A stretch of 64,000 nucleotides of DNA from Tautonia plasticadhaerens. GTDB taxonomy: Bacteria > Planctomycetota > Planctomycetia > Isosphaerales > Isosphaeraceae. Of the stretch, positions 35,126 through 44,629 are shown one piece after another. The stretch covers positions 1,550,001 to 1,614,000 of the forward strand of contig NZ_CP036426.1 of assembly GCF_007752535.1 (NCBI RefSeq), read 5' to 3'. Every line of letters begins with the position of its first letter. Position 1 is the first letter of the stretch. Made by a program: the position numbers and the translations under genes. The notes under the pieces are model-generated. The model did no database searches. It saw only the letters and a list, made by a program, of their open reading frames with translations, and had not been told where the DNA came from.

Positions 35126-36595
35126 ATGTTCCGTCCGACTCGCCGATGCCCCGGCCCCGCCTCCCTCCCCTCGGCCCCGGTCGGCCGACGGGACTTCCTG
35201 CGGACGACCGGGGCGGGCTTCGGGATGCTCGCACTGTCGGACCTGCTGCGTCGGGGGGCGGGGGCGTCGGACGGCACGAGGGGGGGGGCCAACCCCCTGG
35301 CGGAACGCCCCCCACACTTCACCCCGAAGGCGAAGCGGTGCATCTTCCTGTTCATGGTCGGCGGGCCGAGCCACCTGGACCTGTACGACCCGAAGCCGGA
35401 ATTAGACCGCCTGCACGGCCGGCCCTTGCCGCCGAGCTTCGGCAAGATCCACAGCCAGTTCCTCGAATCCGACCCGATCTGCCTGGGCAGCAGTCGGCGC
35501 TGGGGGAAGTATGGCGAGTCGGGCATGGACATGTCGGATCTCGTCCCGCACATGCACCCCCTGGCCGACGAGATCGCGATGATCCGGTCGTGCCGGGTCG
35601 ACAGCGTGATCCACGCCCCGGCGCACTACCAGATGAACTGCGGTCGGGTGTTCATGGGTTACCCGAGCCTGGGGAGCTGGGTCTCCTACGGGCTCGGCAC
35701 CGAGAACGAGAACCTGCCGGCCTACGTCGTCATGTCCCAACCCGAAGGGACCCCCGAGGGGGGGGCCCCGTGCTGGGGGGCCGGGTTCCTGCCGGCGGCC
35801 TACCAGGGGACGCTCTTCCGCCCCGGCCCGTCGCCGATCCTCGACCTGGAGCCGGCCACCGGGGAGTTCTCCCGGGGGCAGCAGCGGCGGACGCTCGACC
35901 TGCTCCGGGACATGAACCGGGAGGGGACTGACCCCGAGGACACCGAGCTCTCCGCCCGGATCGCCTCGTACGAGCTGGCCTTCCGGATGCAGGCCGAGGC
36001 GCCCGAAGCGGTCGACCTCTCGGCCGAGACCGAGGAGACGAGACGGCTCTATGGCCTGGACGACCCGAGGACCGAGGACTACGGGACTCGATGCCTGCTG
36101 GCCCGGAGGCTGGTCGAGCGCGGGGTCCGGTTCGTGCAGGTGTACTCCGGGGGCGGCCCGGTGGCGATGCAGTGGGACGCCCACGACGACGTGAACGAGA
36201 ACCACGAGAAGATGTGCGGGCTGACCGACAAGCCGGTTGCCGCGCTGCTGACGGACCTGAGGCGACGGGGGATGCTCGACGAGACGCTGGTCATCTGGGG
36301 GGGCGAGTTCGGCCGGACCCCGGTCAGCCAGGGGGGGAGCCGGGGCCGGGACCACAACGCGACCGGCTTCTCGATGTGGATGGCCGGGGGCGGGGTGAAG
36401 GGGGGCACGGTCCTCGGCTCGACCGACGAGATCGGCCTGGATGCGGTCGAGGAACCGGCGCACATCAACGACCTGCACGCGACGATCCTCCACCTGATGG
36501 GCCTGGAGCACATGGGGTTGACCTACCTGCACGGCGGCCGGGACGAGCGGCTGACGGACGTGGGGGGCCGGGTGCTCTCGGGCCTGCTGGCGTGA
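35126..36595 (+). CDS. DUF1501 protein (Tat leader), partner of DUF1549/DUF1553
   Basis: 489 residues. The leader contains [20 protein letters not shown], a good twin-arginine signal. DUF1501 landmarks are [18 protein letters not shown] near residue 78, [49 protein letters not shown] and [21 protein letters not shown], ending [17 protein letters not shown]. This is the longer subtype that partners with DUF1553 proteins, distinct from the DUF1800-associated copy at 22773-24035. The ATG preceded by GAGAGGCG was chosen; a GTG 18 codons upstream is possible. Confidence 0.9.
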   Translation: MFRPTRRCPGPASLPSAPVGRRDFLRTTGAGFGMLALSDLLRRGAGASDGTRGGANPLAERPPHFTPKAKRCIFLFMVGGPSHLDLYDPKPELDRLHGRPLPPSFGKIHSQFLESDPICLGSSRRWGKYGESGMDMSDLVPHMHPLADEIAMIRSCRVDSVIHAPAHYQMNCGRVFMGYPSLGSWVSYGLGTENENLPAYVVMSQPEGTPEGGAPCWGAGFLPAAYQGTLFRPGPSPILDLEPATGEFSRGQQRRTLDLLRDMNREGTDPEDTELSARIASYELAFRMQAEAPEAVDLSAETEETRRLYGLDDPRTEDYGTRCLLARRLVERGVRFVQVYSGGGPVAMQWDAHDDVNENHEKMCGLTDKPVAALLTDLRRRGMLDETLVIWGGEFGRTPVSQGGSRGRDHNATGFSMWMAGGGVKGGTVLGSTDEIGLDAVEEPAHINDLHATILHLMGLEHMGLTYLHGGRDERLTDVGGRVLSGLLA

Positions 36596-36648
36596 ACCGG
36601 GGAGCGGAGACGGCGGGCGGACCGGCCGGGGCGGCCCGGTCGGCCGAC

Positions 36649-36678
36649 TTGACGGTGTCCTCCCGCCCCCGGGAGAAT
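36649..36678 (+). promoter_or_regulatory. Promoter of the ECF sigma operon
   Basis: TTGACG (36649-36654), 18-base spacer, GAGAAT (36673-36678), about 105 bases before the sigma factor ATG. Could be a housekeeping promoter or the factor's own target; the sequence does not decide. Confidence 0.45.
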
Positions 36679-36783
36679 GGGGCGATCTTCGCCGTCGCCC
36701 CGGCCCCCCGGGGTGACGGCGGTCGTCGTTCGGACCCCTTTCGGGAGGCGGGAGCGAACCCCCCGCCGGGAATCGGCGTAACC

Positions 36784-37431
36784 ATGGTGAAGGCTTCAGG
36801 ACCCGCGACCGCCGCCGACGAGCTCGCCGAGCAATCGGACGAGCAGCTCATGAGTCGGTATCGGGAGCAGGCCCGGACGGAGGACTTCAACGCGTTGGTC
36901 CGGCGCTACGAGCGCGAGCTGTACCGGTATCTCGCCCGGTACGTGGGCGATCGGGCGCTGGCCGACGACGTGTTCCAGAACACATTCCTGCAACTGCACC
37001 TGAAACGCGGGCTCTACGAGGACGGGCGGCCCCTGCGCCCGTGGCTCTACGCGATCGCGACGCACCAGGCCGTCGATGCGCTGCGGAAGGTGGGCCGTCA
37101 CCCGACGGTGAGCCTCGACCAGCGGATCGACGGGTCGGACAGCGAACCCGGCGCCCTGATCGACCTGCTGACGGGAGACGAGCCCGGCCCCCTGGCCGAG
37201 ATGCAGGTGGAGGAGCGTCGGGAGTGGGTGCGGGAGGGGATTGCCCGGCTCCCCGAGGGCCTGCGGCAGACCCTGATCCTGGCCTACTACCAGGACCTGA
37301 AGTATCGCGAGATCGCCGAGATCCTGAAGATCCCGGTCGGCACGGTCAAATCCCGCCTGCACGCCGCCGTGGCCAAGCTCGCCGAGATGGCCCGGGCGGC
37401 CGGACCCGAAGAAAACGGCTCGGTCCCATGA
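36784..37431 (+). CDS. ECF-type RNA polymerase sigma factor
   Basis: 215 residues. Region 2: residues 20-95, with FNALVRRYERELYRYLARYVGD, the LADDVFQNTFLQLHLK helix and the -10-binding RPLRPWLYAIATHQAVDALRK. A linker of about 50 residues follows. Region 4: residues 150-205, LPEGLRQTLILAYYQDLKYREIAEILKIP followed by the recognition helix VGTVKSRLHAAV. The next gene starts inside its stop codon (ATGA), the classic arrangement of a sigma factor with its anti-sigma factor. Confidence 0.9.
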   Translation: MVKASGPATAADELAEQSDEQLMSRYREQARTEDFNALVRRYERELYRYLARYVGDRALADDVFQNTFLQLHLKRGLYEDGRPLRPWLYAIATHQAVDALRKVGRHPTVSLDQRIDGSDSEPGALIDLLTGDEPGPLAEMQVEERREWVREGIARLPEGLRQTLILAYYQDLKYREIAEILKIPVGTVKSRLHAAVAKLAEMARAAGPEENGSVP

Positions 37432-38402
37432 ACGACTCCGCCCTCTTCGACGAGGCCTTCGGCCAGCTCGGCCCCGAGCAGATCGAGCTGCTCGATCGGG
37501 CCTCGGCCGCCGATCCCGCCCTCGCCTCCCGCCGCGATCGCCTCCATCGCGCCCTCGACCTGCTGCTGGACTCCGACGAGCCGGAGCCCCCCCCGGGGCT
37601 GGCGGATCGGACATTCGACCGGATCGCCCGGCATGCCGAGGAGCCGAGGATCCTCGAATTCGCCCCCAATCGCCCCCGATATCGCTGGGCCGACGTGGGG
37701 GTGGCGGCGGCCGTGATGCTCATCGGCCTGATGTCGCTGGTGCCGGCCGTCCGGGACCAGAGCCGCCAGGCGGGCCAGCTCACCTGCGTCGACAACCTCC
37801 GCCAGGTCGGGCTGGCGTTGAACCAGTACGCCTCGACGTTCGAGACCTATCCCCACGTCGACCCGTCGTGCCCCGCCAGCTACGTCGGGGCCGCGTTCGT
37901 CCAGCTGGGGGAGGCCGGCCTGCTGCGGGACCGGGCGATCCTGGACTGCCCCTGTGACGGCCTCGAGGAGGCCCGGGACCGCATGCTCGGCTGGGACGAG
38001 CTGATGGGCCGGGAGCGGCGCTGGCCGGGGACCTGCCGGGACGACATCCGTGTCGATTACGCCTACCACCACGGCACCCGGCAGGGCGAAGGCCGGGCCA
38101 TCCCCGGGGGCCTGGGCACCCCTGGCCACATGCCCCTGGTGGCCGACCAGCCCCCCTTCCGCCTGGATCAGTCGGCCGACGACGGCCGGCTCGGGGGCGT
38201 CATCCTCTCCGGCAACAGCCCGAACCACTCGGGGGCCGGCCAGAACGTCCTGTTCACCGACGGCCGGGTCTCCTGGCGACGTTCCCGGTGGATCAGCAAG
38301 CTTGACACCGACCTGTTCCTCAACGAGCACAAGCGGATCGGCCCCGGGGTGCACAAGGTGGACGCCGTCCTGACCCCTTGCGTCTTCCGGTTCCGGGACT
38401 GA
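37428..38402 (+). CDS. Putative anti-sigma factor with DUF1559/pseudopilin-like outer domain
   Basis: 324 residues. The cytosolic N-terminus (1-85) is small, acidic and helical as in anti-sigma factors, with no zinc-binding HxxxCxxC. One transmembrane helix (about 88-106) leads into CVDNLRQVGLALNQY, nearly the same as CTNNLKQLGLALHNY of the DUF1559 protein at 58018-59082. The C-terminus has NHSGAGQNVLFTDGRVSW, equivalent to the DUF1559 closing motif (NFLFGDGSVRF). The prepilin cleavage motif FTLIELL is replaced by an ordinary anchor. Anti-sigma activity is inferred from position (4-base overlap with the ECF gene) and topology. Confidence 0.7.
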   Translation: MNDSALFDEAFGQLGPEQIELLDRASAADPALASRRDRLHRALDLLLDSDEPEPPPGLADRTFDRIARHAEEPRILEFAPNRPRYRWADVGVAAAVMLIGLMSLVPAVRDQSRQAGQLTCVDNLRQVGLALNQYASTFETYPHVDPSCPASYVGAAFVQLGEAGLLRDRAILDCPCDGLEEARDRMLGWDELMGRERRWPGTCRDDIRVDYAYHHGTRQGEGRAIPGGLGTPGHMPLVADQPPFRLDQSADDGRLGGVILSGNSPNHSGAGQNVLFTDGRVSWRRSRWISKLDTDLFLNEHKRIGPGVHKVDAVLTPCVFRFRD

Positions 38403-38459
38403 GTTCCGCCGCACCGCGCCCGCCGCCTCCGACGTGCGGGGGACGGGTCGCCGATCGAT

Positions 38460-38500
38460 CGCCGAAGCCCGAGGCGCCCCCCCCGCCTCGGGCTTCGGCG
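38460..38500. terminator. Bidirectional terminator hairpin
   Basis: Perfect 17-bp stem (38460-38476 with 38484-38500) with a loop of seven C, between two convergent genes ending at 38402 and 38522. There is no T-run on the plus strand. Confidence 0.7.
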
Positions 38501-38521
38501 TCCCCGAGGTCCGGGACGGGT

Positions 38522-39067
38522 TCAGGTCGAGGCGACCCGACGGACGCGGTCCCAGTAGAGGATCGCCAGCATCGACTTGGCGTCCTCGATCCGGCCGTCG
38601 AGGGCCATGGAGACGGCGTGGTCCCAGGGGACCTCGACCGGCTCGATCTCCTCGTCGGGCTCGAGGCGAGCCTTGCCGGGTCGGAGGTCGTCGCAGCGGA
38701 ACAGGTACATCCGCTCGGTGAACAGGCCTGGGGAGACCCACCACTCGGTCAGCAGGGCGATCCGGCCGGCGACGTAGCCGGTCTCCTCCCGGAGTTCCCG
38801 GTGGGCGCAGGCGTCGGGGGGCTCCCCCGGGTCGATCGTGCCGGCGGGGATCTCCAGCAAGCTCTTGTGGATCGCGTGGCGCCGGTTGCGGATCAGGCAG
38901 ACGCGGTCGCCGTCGAGCAGGGGCAGCAGCGCGACCGCACCTCGGTGGAGGACGACCTCCCGCTCCGTGGTCGAGCCGTCGGCGAGGGTGACGGGGCGGA
39001 GGGCCAGGTCGATCTTGCGACCTCGGTAGACGATCCGGTCGTCCTGGCCGGGGGCGTGTCGGTTCAT
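38522..39067 (-). CDS. NUDIX hydrolase, ADP-ribose pyrophosphatase-like
   Basis: 181 residues. The Nudix box G-x5-E-x7-REUxEE-x-G is complete in GTIDPGEPPDACAHRELREETGYV (about residues 77-99). The upstream strand VALLPLLDGDRVCLIRNRRHA and the downstream VSPGLFTERMYLF match the NudF/ADP-ribose pyrophosphatase group, which hydrolyses ADP-ribose or related nucleotide sugars with Mg2+. Translationally coupled (ATGA) to the preceding aminotransferase gene, though no shared pathway is obvious. Confidence 0.9.
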   Translation of the reverse strand: MNRHAPGQDDRIVYRGRKIDLALRPVTLADGSTTEREVVLHRGAVALLPLLDGDRVCLIRNRRHAIHKSLLEIPAGTIDPGEPPDACAHRELREETGYVAGRIALLTEWWVSPGLFTERMYLFRCDDLRPGKARLEPDEEIEPVEVPWDHAVSMALDGRIEDAKSMLAILYWDRVRRVAST

Positions 39068-40242
39068 CGGGAGATCCCTCGGTCCCGGGTGGAACGCCAG
39101 CCGGCCTCGAAACGGTCGAGCGCCTCGAGCAGCGTGGCCTCGTCGACGGCGAAGCAGATGCGGACGTGCCCCTCCCCCCCGGCGCCGAAGGCCGAGCCCG
39201 GCGCCAGGCCGACCCGACGCTCCCGGACCAGCGCCTCGCAGAAGCCGACCGAATCGGCCAGCCCCTCCAGCCGGGGGAAGGCGTAGAAGGCACCGGTCGG
39301 GATCGGCACGCGGACGCCCTCGATCCGGGCGAGCCGATCGGCGGCGAGATCCCGGTGTCGGCGATATCGCCCGAGGGCCTCCGCGATGAACGGCTCGCCG
39401 TCCCGGATCGCCGCCCGGGCCGCCTCCTGGGCGACGCCGAAGGCGTGGCTGACGGCATATTCCTGGAGGGAGGCCATCGTGCGGGCGACCTCCGGCGGGG
39501 CGACCGCGTAGCCGACCCGCCAGCCGGTCATCCGGTAGGCCTTGGAGAAGCTCTGGGCGACGATCGTCCTGGACCCGGCGCCGGGGATCGCCAGCGGGCT
39601 CGGGGCGACGGCGGGGTCGCGGTCGAAGACGATCCGTTCGTAGACGCCGTCGGCGAGCAGCCAGAGGTCGTGCCGCTCGCAGAAGGCGACGAGGGCCCGC
39701 CAGTCGTCGGGCGAGGCGGTCCAGCCGGTCGGGTTGCCGGGGCTGGCGAGGGCGAGCAGGCGGGTGTCGGGGCGGACGGCGGCCTCGAGGCGGTCGAGGT
39801 CCAGTTGGAAAGCGTCGTCCCCGAGGGAGAGCGGCACCTCGATCGGCTCCGCGCCCGCCACCCGGATCGAGCCGACGAAGTTCGGCCAGAGGGGCGTGAC
39901 GACCAGCGCCGAGTCCCCGGGGCCCACCGTGGCCTCGACCGCCAGGTGGATCGCCATCATGCCGCTGGCGGTGACGACGACCTCGTCCGGATCGACCGCA
40001 CGGTCGTGCAGGCGGCCGACCTGGGAGGCGATCGCCTCCCGCAGTTCGGGATAGCCGGGGTTGGGGGTGTAGTAAGTCCGATCGGCGTCGAGGGCGCGCT
40101 TGGCGGCCTCCTTGATGAAGTCGGGCGTGGGGAGGGTGTCCTCGCCGTAGAAGAGGCGGAGGGTGCCGGGGTGCCGGTCGGCCAGGGCGGCGATCGCCCG
40201 GATCAGGGACGGTGCGATCGAGGCGGCGGGGGCGAGTCTCAC
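39064..40242 (-). CDS. Class I/II PLP-dependent aminotransferase
   Basis: 392 residues from a GTG start; no ATG lies near the family N-terminus, and the open frame upstream is Arg/Pro-rich. AspC-type fold I features: YTPNPGYPELREAIA, SPGNPTG (Asn170), and the PLP Schiff-base lysine Lys234 in SFSKAYRMTGWRVGYAV, closing with GHVRICFAV. The substrate is unclear: aspartate/aromatic aminotransferase-like or the MalY/PatB neighbourhood. Shares a 4-base overlap with the NUDIX gene. Confidence 0.88.
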   Translation of the reverse strand: MRLAPAASIAPSLIRAIAALADRHPGTLRLFYGEDTLPTPDFIKEAAKRALDADRTYYTPNPGYPELREAIASQVGRLHDRAVDPDEVVVTASGMMAIHLAVEATVGPGDSALVVTPLWPNFVGSIRVAGAEPIEVPLSLGDDAFQLDLDRLEAAVRPDTRLLALASPGNPTGWTASPDDWRALVAFCERHDLWLLADGVYERIVFDRDPAVAPSPLAIPGAGSRTIVAQSFSKAYRMTGWRVGYAVAPPEVARTMASLQEYAVSHAFGVAQEAARAAIRDGEPFIAEALGRYRRHRDLAADRLARIEGVRVPIPTGAFYAFPRLEGLADSVGFCEALVRERRVGLAPGSAFGAGGEGHVRICFAVDEATLLEALDRFEAGWRSTRDRGISR

Positions 40243-40516
40243 GGGGATCCTCGGCGAGTCGGACCTGGGGTCGATGTCACGTCCCGGAGGGTCCGATCCC
40301 CCTCGACCCTCCCCCGGGCGTCTCCTCGACGGGCGGAGGCGACGCCGACGAACGCGATCGAGGGGGCCGGGATTCCCTCCCGGGACGGCGGATTCGCCGA
40401 CAATGGCGACGGGACTCGGCGGCTCGCCGGGGCATTCCGGCGATCGCCGCCATAACACCGAGACCGGGAACCGGGACGGGCGCGTGTTGCCCCTCGGCGG
40501 CCGGCCGGTGGGGGCG

Positions 40517-40975
40517 TCATCGGGCCTTCTTGTCCCGGATCGTCAGGACGGGGCAGGGGGCCTCTCGGACGATCCGCTCGGCGACCGAGCCGAGCAGGAC
40601 GTGGGCCAGGCCGGTCCGGCCGTGGGTGGCGATGACGATCAGGTCGACGGCCTGCTCGGCGGCATAGGCGTGGATCTCGTCGACGGCGTCCCCCCAGCGG
40701 GCCTCGGCGACGACCCGGCGGGGGCGGGGCCAGTCGGCCGGGCAGAGCGTCTCGAGGGTCCGTCGGGCCTGCGCCTCGACCTCCCGGTAGTACTCCGGGG
40801 GCATGCTGGAGATGAGCATGGGATCGGGCCCCGCGGGCACGACCACGTCGGAGAGGACGTGCACGAGGTGCAGCTCGGCGCCGAGGCGGTCGGCCAGCTC
40901 GCAAGCGGTGCGGACCGCGGCCTCGGAGTGCTTGCTGAAATCGGTCGGGGCGAGGATGCGGTCGATCTGGAGCAT
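40517..40975 (-). CDS. Universal stress protein (UspA family)
   Basis: 152 residues. N-terminal LQIDRILAPTDFSKHSEAAV and the C-terminal ATP-binding motif G-x2-G-x9-G-S (THGRTGLAHVLLGSVAERI, near residues 122-140), followed by CPVLTIR, define an ATP-binding Usp. A linker with VVVPAGPDP is variable. Cytosolic; likely involved in stress or starvation survival. Single gene with spacers on both sides. The ATG directly before LQIDRI was chosen over a longer Pro-rich extension. Confidence 0.9.
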   Translation of the reverse strand: MLQIDRILAPTDFSKHSEAAVRTACELADRLGAELHLVHVLSDVVVPAGPDPMLISSMPPEYYREVEAQARRTLETLCPADWPRPRRVVAEARWGDAVDEIHAYAAEQAVDLIVIATHGRTGLAHVLLGSVAERIVREAPCPVLTIRDKKAR

Positions 40976-41154
40976 GGGACGACCGGGCGAGGGGGGGAGA
41001 TCGGACTCGTCGGGGTCGCCAATCACCTCGGCGGGGCCTGGCATTCAGGATGGGGTGGGGGCGCGATGCGGTCAAGGCCCTACACGGTGGGGGGGCGGGG
41101 AGCCGCCCGGCCCGAGGCGGACCCCGACGGCCTCGCGCCGCCGGCCGTCGGGCC

Positions 41155-42024
41155 TCAGGCGAGGGGCTCCCCGCGCACCAGGGAGTGGAACCTGTGGTGG
41201 AGGTCCTTGGTGACGGGACCGGGCCGGCCGTCGCCGATGGGGCGGGCGTCGCATTCGATGACGGGGATGACCTCGGCGGCGGTGCCGGTGAGGAAGCACT
41301 CGTCGGCGGTGTAGACGTCGTGCCGGTCCATGGTCCGCTCGACGACGGTCAGGCCGGTGTCCCGGGCGAGGTCGATGACGGCCTGGCGGGTGATGCCTTC
41401 GAGGATGCCGGAGTCGACCGAGGGCGTGTGGACCACGCCGTGCATGACCACGAAGATGTTGTCCCCGGTGCACTCGGCGACGTGGCCCTGATGGTTGAGC
41501 ATCAGGGCTTCCAGGCAGCCGGCGTTGGTCCCCTCGATCTTGGCGAGGATGTTGTTCAGGTAGTTGAGCGACTTGACCCGGGGATTGAGGGCGGCCGGGT
41601 GGTTGCGGATGGTGCCCGCCGTGACGATCTTCAGGCCGTGCTCGTACAGTTCGGCGGGGTAGAGGGAGATGGAGTCGGTGATGATGATGACCTGGGGGTC
41701 GGACGTCTTCCGGGGGTCGAGGCCGAGGCTGCCGGCCCCCCGGGTGACGACCAGTCGGATGTAGCCGTCGGCCAGGTTGTTGACCTTCAGGGTGGAGACG
41801 ACGGCCTCGCCCAGCTCGTCCCGGGCCATCGGGATTTCCAGGTGGATCGACCGGGCCGAGGCGTAGAGCCGGTGGATGTGGTCCTCCAGGCGGAAGACCT
41901 TGCCGCCATAGGAGCGGAGGCCCTCGAAGACCCCGTCGCCGTAGAGCAGGCCGTGGTCGTAGACGCTGACCCGGGCCTCGGCCTTGTCGAAGAGCGTGCC
42001 GTTGATCCAGACCTTCAGGCTCAT
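41155..42024 (-). CDS. ilvE: Branched-chain amino acid aminotransferase
   Basis: 289 residues, fold-type IV PLP enzyme. VYDHGLLYGDGVFEGLRSY near residues 21-39, YIRLVVTRGAGSLG, the catalytic Lys151 in NPRVKSLNYLNNILA, and the PLP-phosphate binding GVVHTPSVDSGILEGITR plus FLTGTAAEVIPV. Transfers amino groups between Val/Leu/Ile and 2-oxoglutarate. The shortness and the RGAGSLGL loop fit bacterial IlvE; a D-amino-acid transaminase or ADC lyase is less likely. Monocistronic by appearance. Confidence 0.88.
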   Translation of the reverse strand: MSLKVWINGTLFDKAEARVSVYDHGLLYGDGVFEGLRSYGGKVFRLEDHIHRLYASARSIHLEIPMARDELGEAVVSTLKVNNLADGYIRLVVTRGAGSLGLDPRKTSDPQVIIITDSISLYPAELYEHGLKIVTAGTIRNHPAALNPRVKSLNYLNNILAKIEGTNAGCLEALMLNHQGHVAECTGDNIFVVMHGVVHTPSVDSGILEGITRQAVIDLARDTGLTVVERTMDRHDVYTADECFLTGTAAEVIPVIECDARPIGDGRPGPVTKDLHHRFHSLVRGEPLA

Positions 42025-42288
42025 GGCGGGGGCTCCTCGGCGGTCGGCCAGTGGCGTGTCGGGCTCGGTCGGCATGGGGGACCGACCCGGGGGGCGTCTT
42101 CGGGGTTCGCGTCGGGAGGTGCGTCCGGCTCCGGGGCGCCTCGCCCCGTCCCCGCCACCCCTCCGATCCCAGGTTCCCGAACCCGGGGACGCGTCGCCAG
42201 ATCCCAGAAGGCAGATCCCCGGATCCCACCCCGGGACCGGGAACCTGCCTTCGGGGGTGACGATCGGGGGCCGGTGGGGGTCGACGCC

Positions 42289-42999
42289 TCAGGCGAGGAC
42301 GGGCGACCACTCTTCCAGCCGGCCCTCGGCGAGGCGGACGACCCGGTCGGCCTTGCCGGCGATCGCCAGGTCGTGGGTGACGAGGATCATAGTGAGTCCC
42401 CGTTCCCGGTTCAAGTCCCGCAGGAGTTCCAGCACGTCCCGGCCGGTGCCGGCGTCGAGGTTGCCGGTCGGCTCGTCGGCCAGGAGGACCGAGGGACCGG
42501 CGGCCAGGGCCCGGGCGATCGCCACCCGCTGCATCTCCCCGCCGGACAGCTCCGCCGAGGTATGGGCCAGGCGGTGGCCCAGGCCGACGCGGTCGAGCAG
42601 GGCCTCGGCCTCCCGCTTGATCGCCCGACGCTTCGATAGGTAGGGGAGGGGCCCGTACCGGATCGCCAGCGGGAGGGTCACGTTCTCCAGCGCCGAGAGC
42701 TCGGGGAGCAGGTGGTAGAACTGGAAGATGAAGCCGAAGGTGCCGTTGCGGAGGGCGTCCCGGCGCCGGCCGGTGAGCTGGTCGATCCGGCGGCCGTCGA
42801 GGAGGATCTCACCCGACTCGGCGGCGTCGATCAGGCCGATCAGGTGCAGCAGAGTGCTCTTGCCCGACCCGCTGGCGCCGACGACGGCGAGCAGCTCTCC
42901 GTGCTCGACCTCAAGGTCGACCCCGTCGAGCACGGGGACCGGCTCCCGGCCCTTGCGGTAGGTCTTGGACAGGCCGAAGGTCGAGAGGTGGGGGTCCAT
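42289..42999 (-). CDS. ABC transporter ATPase, LolD-like
   Basis: 236 residues. Walker A GASGSGKST near 43-51, Q-loop in FIFQFYHLLPELSALENV (the LolD/MacB-type sequence), signature LSGGEMQRVAIARALA, Walker B VLLADEPTGNLD and the switch His in LVTHD. It energises the FtsX-type permease encoded upstream on the same strand (43191-44597), together probably a LolCDE-type lipoprotein-releasing or related envelope transporter. The gap to the permease is 191 bases, longer than in a tight operon. Confidence 0.88.
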   Translation of the reverse strand: MDPHLSTFGLSKTYRKGREPVPVLDGVDLEVEHGELLAVVGASGSGKSTLLHLIGLIDAAESGEILLDGRRIDQLTGRRRDALRNGTFGFIFQFYHLLPELSALENVTLPLAIRYGPLPYLSKRRAIKREAEALLDRVGLGHRLAHTSAELSGGEMQRVAIARALAAGPSVLLADEPTGNLDAGTGRDVLELLRDLNRERGLTMILVTHDLAIAGKADRVVRLAEGRLEEWSPVLA

Positions 43000-43190
43000 C
43001 GGGGCCTCCGGTGGGTAGGTGGAAGGGATTTCACTCGGAGTCGCGGGGGAGAGGAGTAGGACGGAGCGGGGAGCACTGGCGGTCCCGAGGGCCGGGCCGA
43101 TCACGCGAGCCTCGGAGCAGGGGGGAAGGGTCGCGGTCCCCCCGATTCCTCTGCGGCTTGCGTCCTGCGAGGGATCCCCTCCCATCCCGG

Positions 43191-44597
43191 CTACTCGTAA
43201 CGCAAGGCCCTGACCGGGTGCATCCTCGCCGCCCGCTGCGCCGGCCAGACGCTGGCGGCGACGGCGATCAGCAGCGTCCCGCCGACGATCCAGGCGACGG
43301 TCATCGGCTCGACCAGGGTCGGGATCTCGGGGAAATAGTAGATCGAGTCGTCGAAGACCTCCCGGCCGGTGATGACGCTCAGGCCGTCCTCGATCTCGTT
43401 GATGTACTTGACGAACAGCAGCCCGCCGGTCATGCCGACGAGGCTGCCGACCATCCCCAGCGTGAGCCCGTAGGCGAGGAAGATGCCCCGGATGCCGGAG
43501 TCGGAGGCCCCCAGCGCCTTGAGGATGCCGATGTCCTTGGTCTTCTCCACCACGATCATCGAGAAGATGCCGAGGATGCCGAACCCGGCCACGGCGATGA
43601 TGAAGAAGAGCAGGATGTTCAGGATGTTCTGCTCCACCTGCACCGCCGCCAACAGCGGGCCCTGCTTCTGTTCCCAGGTGGAGGTCAGGAACCGGGTCGG
43701 CCACTTCTGCTCCAGCTTCACCCGGATGGCCTGGGCGACCTGCTCCAGGTCGGCGCCGGGGCGGGCCTTCACCTGGATCTGGTTGACGAAGCCGTCCTGG
43801 CCCCGGAGGAACTGGAGCCGCTCGATGGGGACGAAGACCTGCATCGAGTCGTACTCGCTCATCCCGCTCTTGAAGTAGCTGACGACGGTGAACTCGCCCG
43901 TCTTTGCCTCGGGCGTCTTCCCGGCGGAGGGGAAGTGGAGGATGACCTTCGATCCCTCGGGGGCGATGTACATGTCCTCCCCCGTCTCGGGGCGGTGGAC
44001 GGTGCCCAGGGCGAAGCCGAGGATCATGCCGTCGGCGGGGACGAGGTTCTCCAGGTCCTGCTCGAGGATGTCCTTGAACGGGTTGTCGGCCTCGGTCTCC
44101 TGGTAGACCTGGCCGAGGTAGGTGTTCAGCCGGTGCTCGTCGGGGACGTGGAAGGTCGGCTCGGCCGGGGCTGGCTGGTCCTGACCCTCCCGAGGCTGGT
44201 GGTAGAGGTACTCGGCGAACTCGCTGACCCGGGCCCGGTCCTGGGGACGGACGCCGATGATCTGGACCTCCCTGGTCAAGTGCTCTCCGCCGCCGACCGG
44301 GATCATCGCGTAGCCGAAGAGCTGGAGCGACGGGGCGAGGGCCTCGACGTCGTCGCCGACGGCCTCCTCGATCGCCGCCATGACCTCGTCGGGGTTGTCG
44401 AAGCCGTTGAGGCTGAACGACTCGACGATGATGTCGGAGAGCGTGCCGTGCAGCCGCTCCTGCATCATCGTCGAGAACCCGGCCATGACCGAGTTGACCA
44501 CGATCATCGTCGCCACGCCGAGCATGACGCTGATGATGCTCGCCAGCGCGATGTATCGGGTGCGCAAATAGCGCCAGCAGAGCAGATACTTGTACAT
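43191..44597 (-). CDS. FtsX-like permease, LolC/LolE type
   Basis: 468 residues. MYKYLLCWRYLRTRYIALASIISVMLGVATMIVV is the typical cytosolic-elbow/TM1 start of LolC/E. A large outer MacB-PCD domain (about 45-330) follows. Three transmembrane helices in the C-terminal third include VEKTKDIGILKALGASDSGIRGIFL, the coupling motif, and the end is AARMHPVRALRYE. Only one permease is present with one ATPase, so a homodimer is implied. Start supported by the conserved N-terminus. Confidence 0.88.
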   Translation of the reverse strand: MYKYLLCWRYLRTRYIALASIISVMLGVATMIVVNSVMAGFSTMMQERLHGTLSDIIVESFSLNGFDNPDEVMAAIEEAVGDDVEALAPSLQLFGYAMIPVGGGEHLTREVQIIGVRPQDRARVSEFAEYLYHQPREGQDQPAPAEPTFHVPDEHRLNTYLGQVYQETEADNPFKDILEQDLENLVPADGMILGFALGTVHRPETGEDMYIAPEGSKVILHFPSAGKTPEAKTGEFTVVSYFKSGMSEYDSMQVFVPIERLQFLRGQDGFVNQIQVKARPGADLEQVAQAIRVKLEQKWPTRFLTSTWEQKQGPLLAAVQVEQNILNILLFFIIAVAGFGILGIFSMIVVEKTKDIGILKALGASDSGIRGIFLAYGLTLGMVGSLVGMTGGLLFVKYINEIEDGLSVITGREVFDDSIYYFPEIPTLVEPMTVAWIVGGTLLIAVAASVWPAQRAARMHPVRALRYE

Positions 44598-44629
44598 GAT
44601 CGGGCGTCTCCATACGCCTGGCGGTCGAT

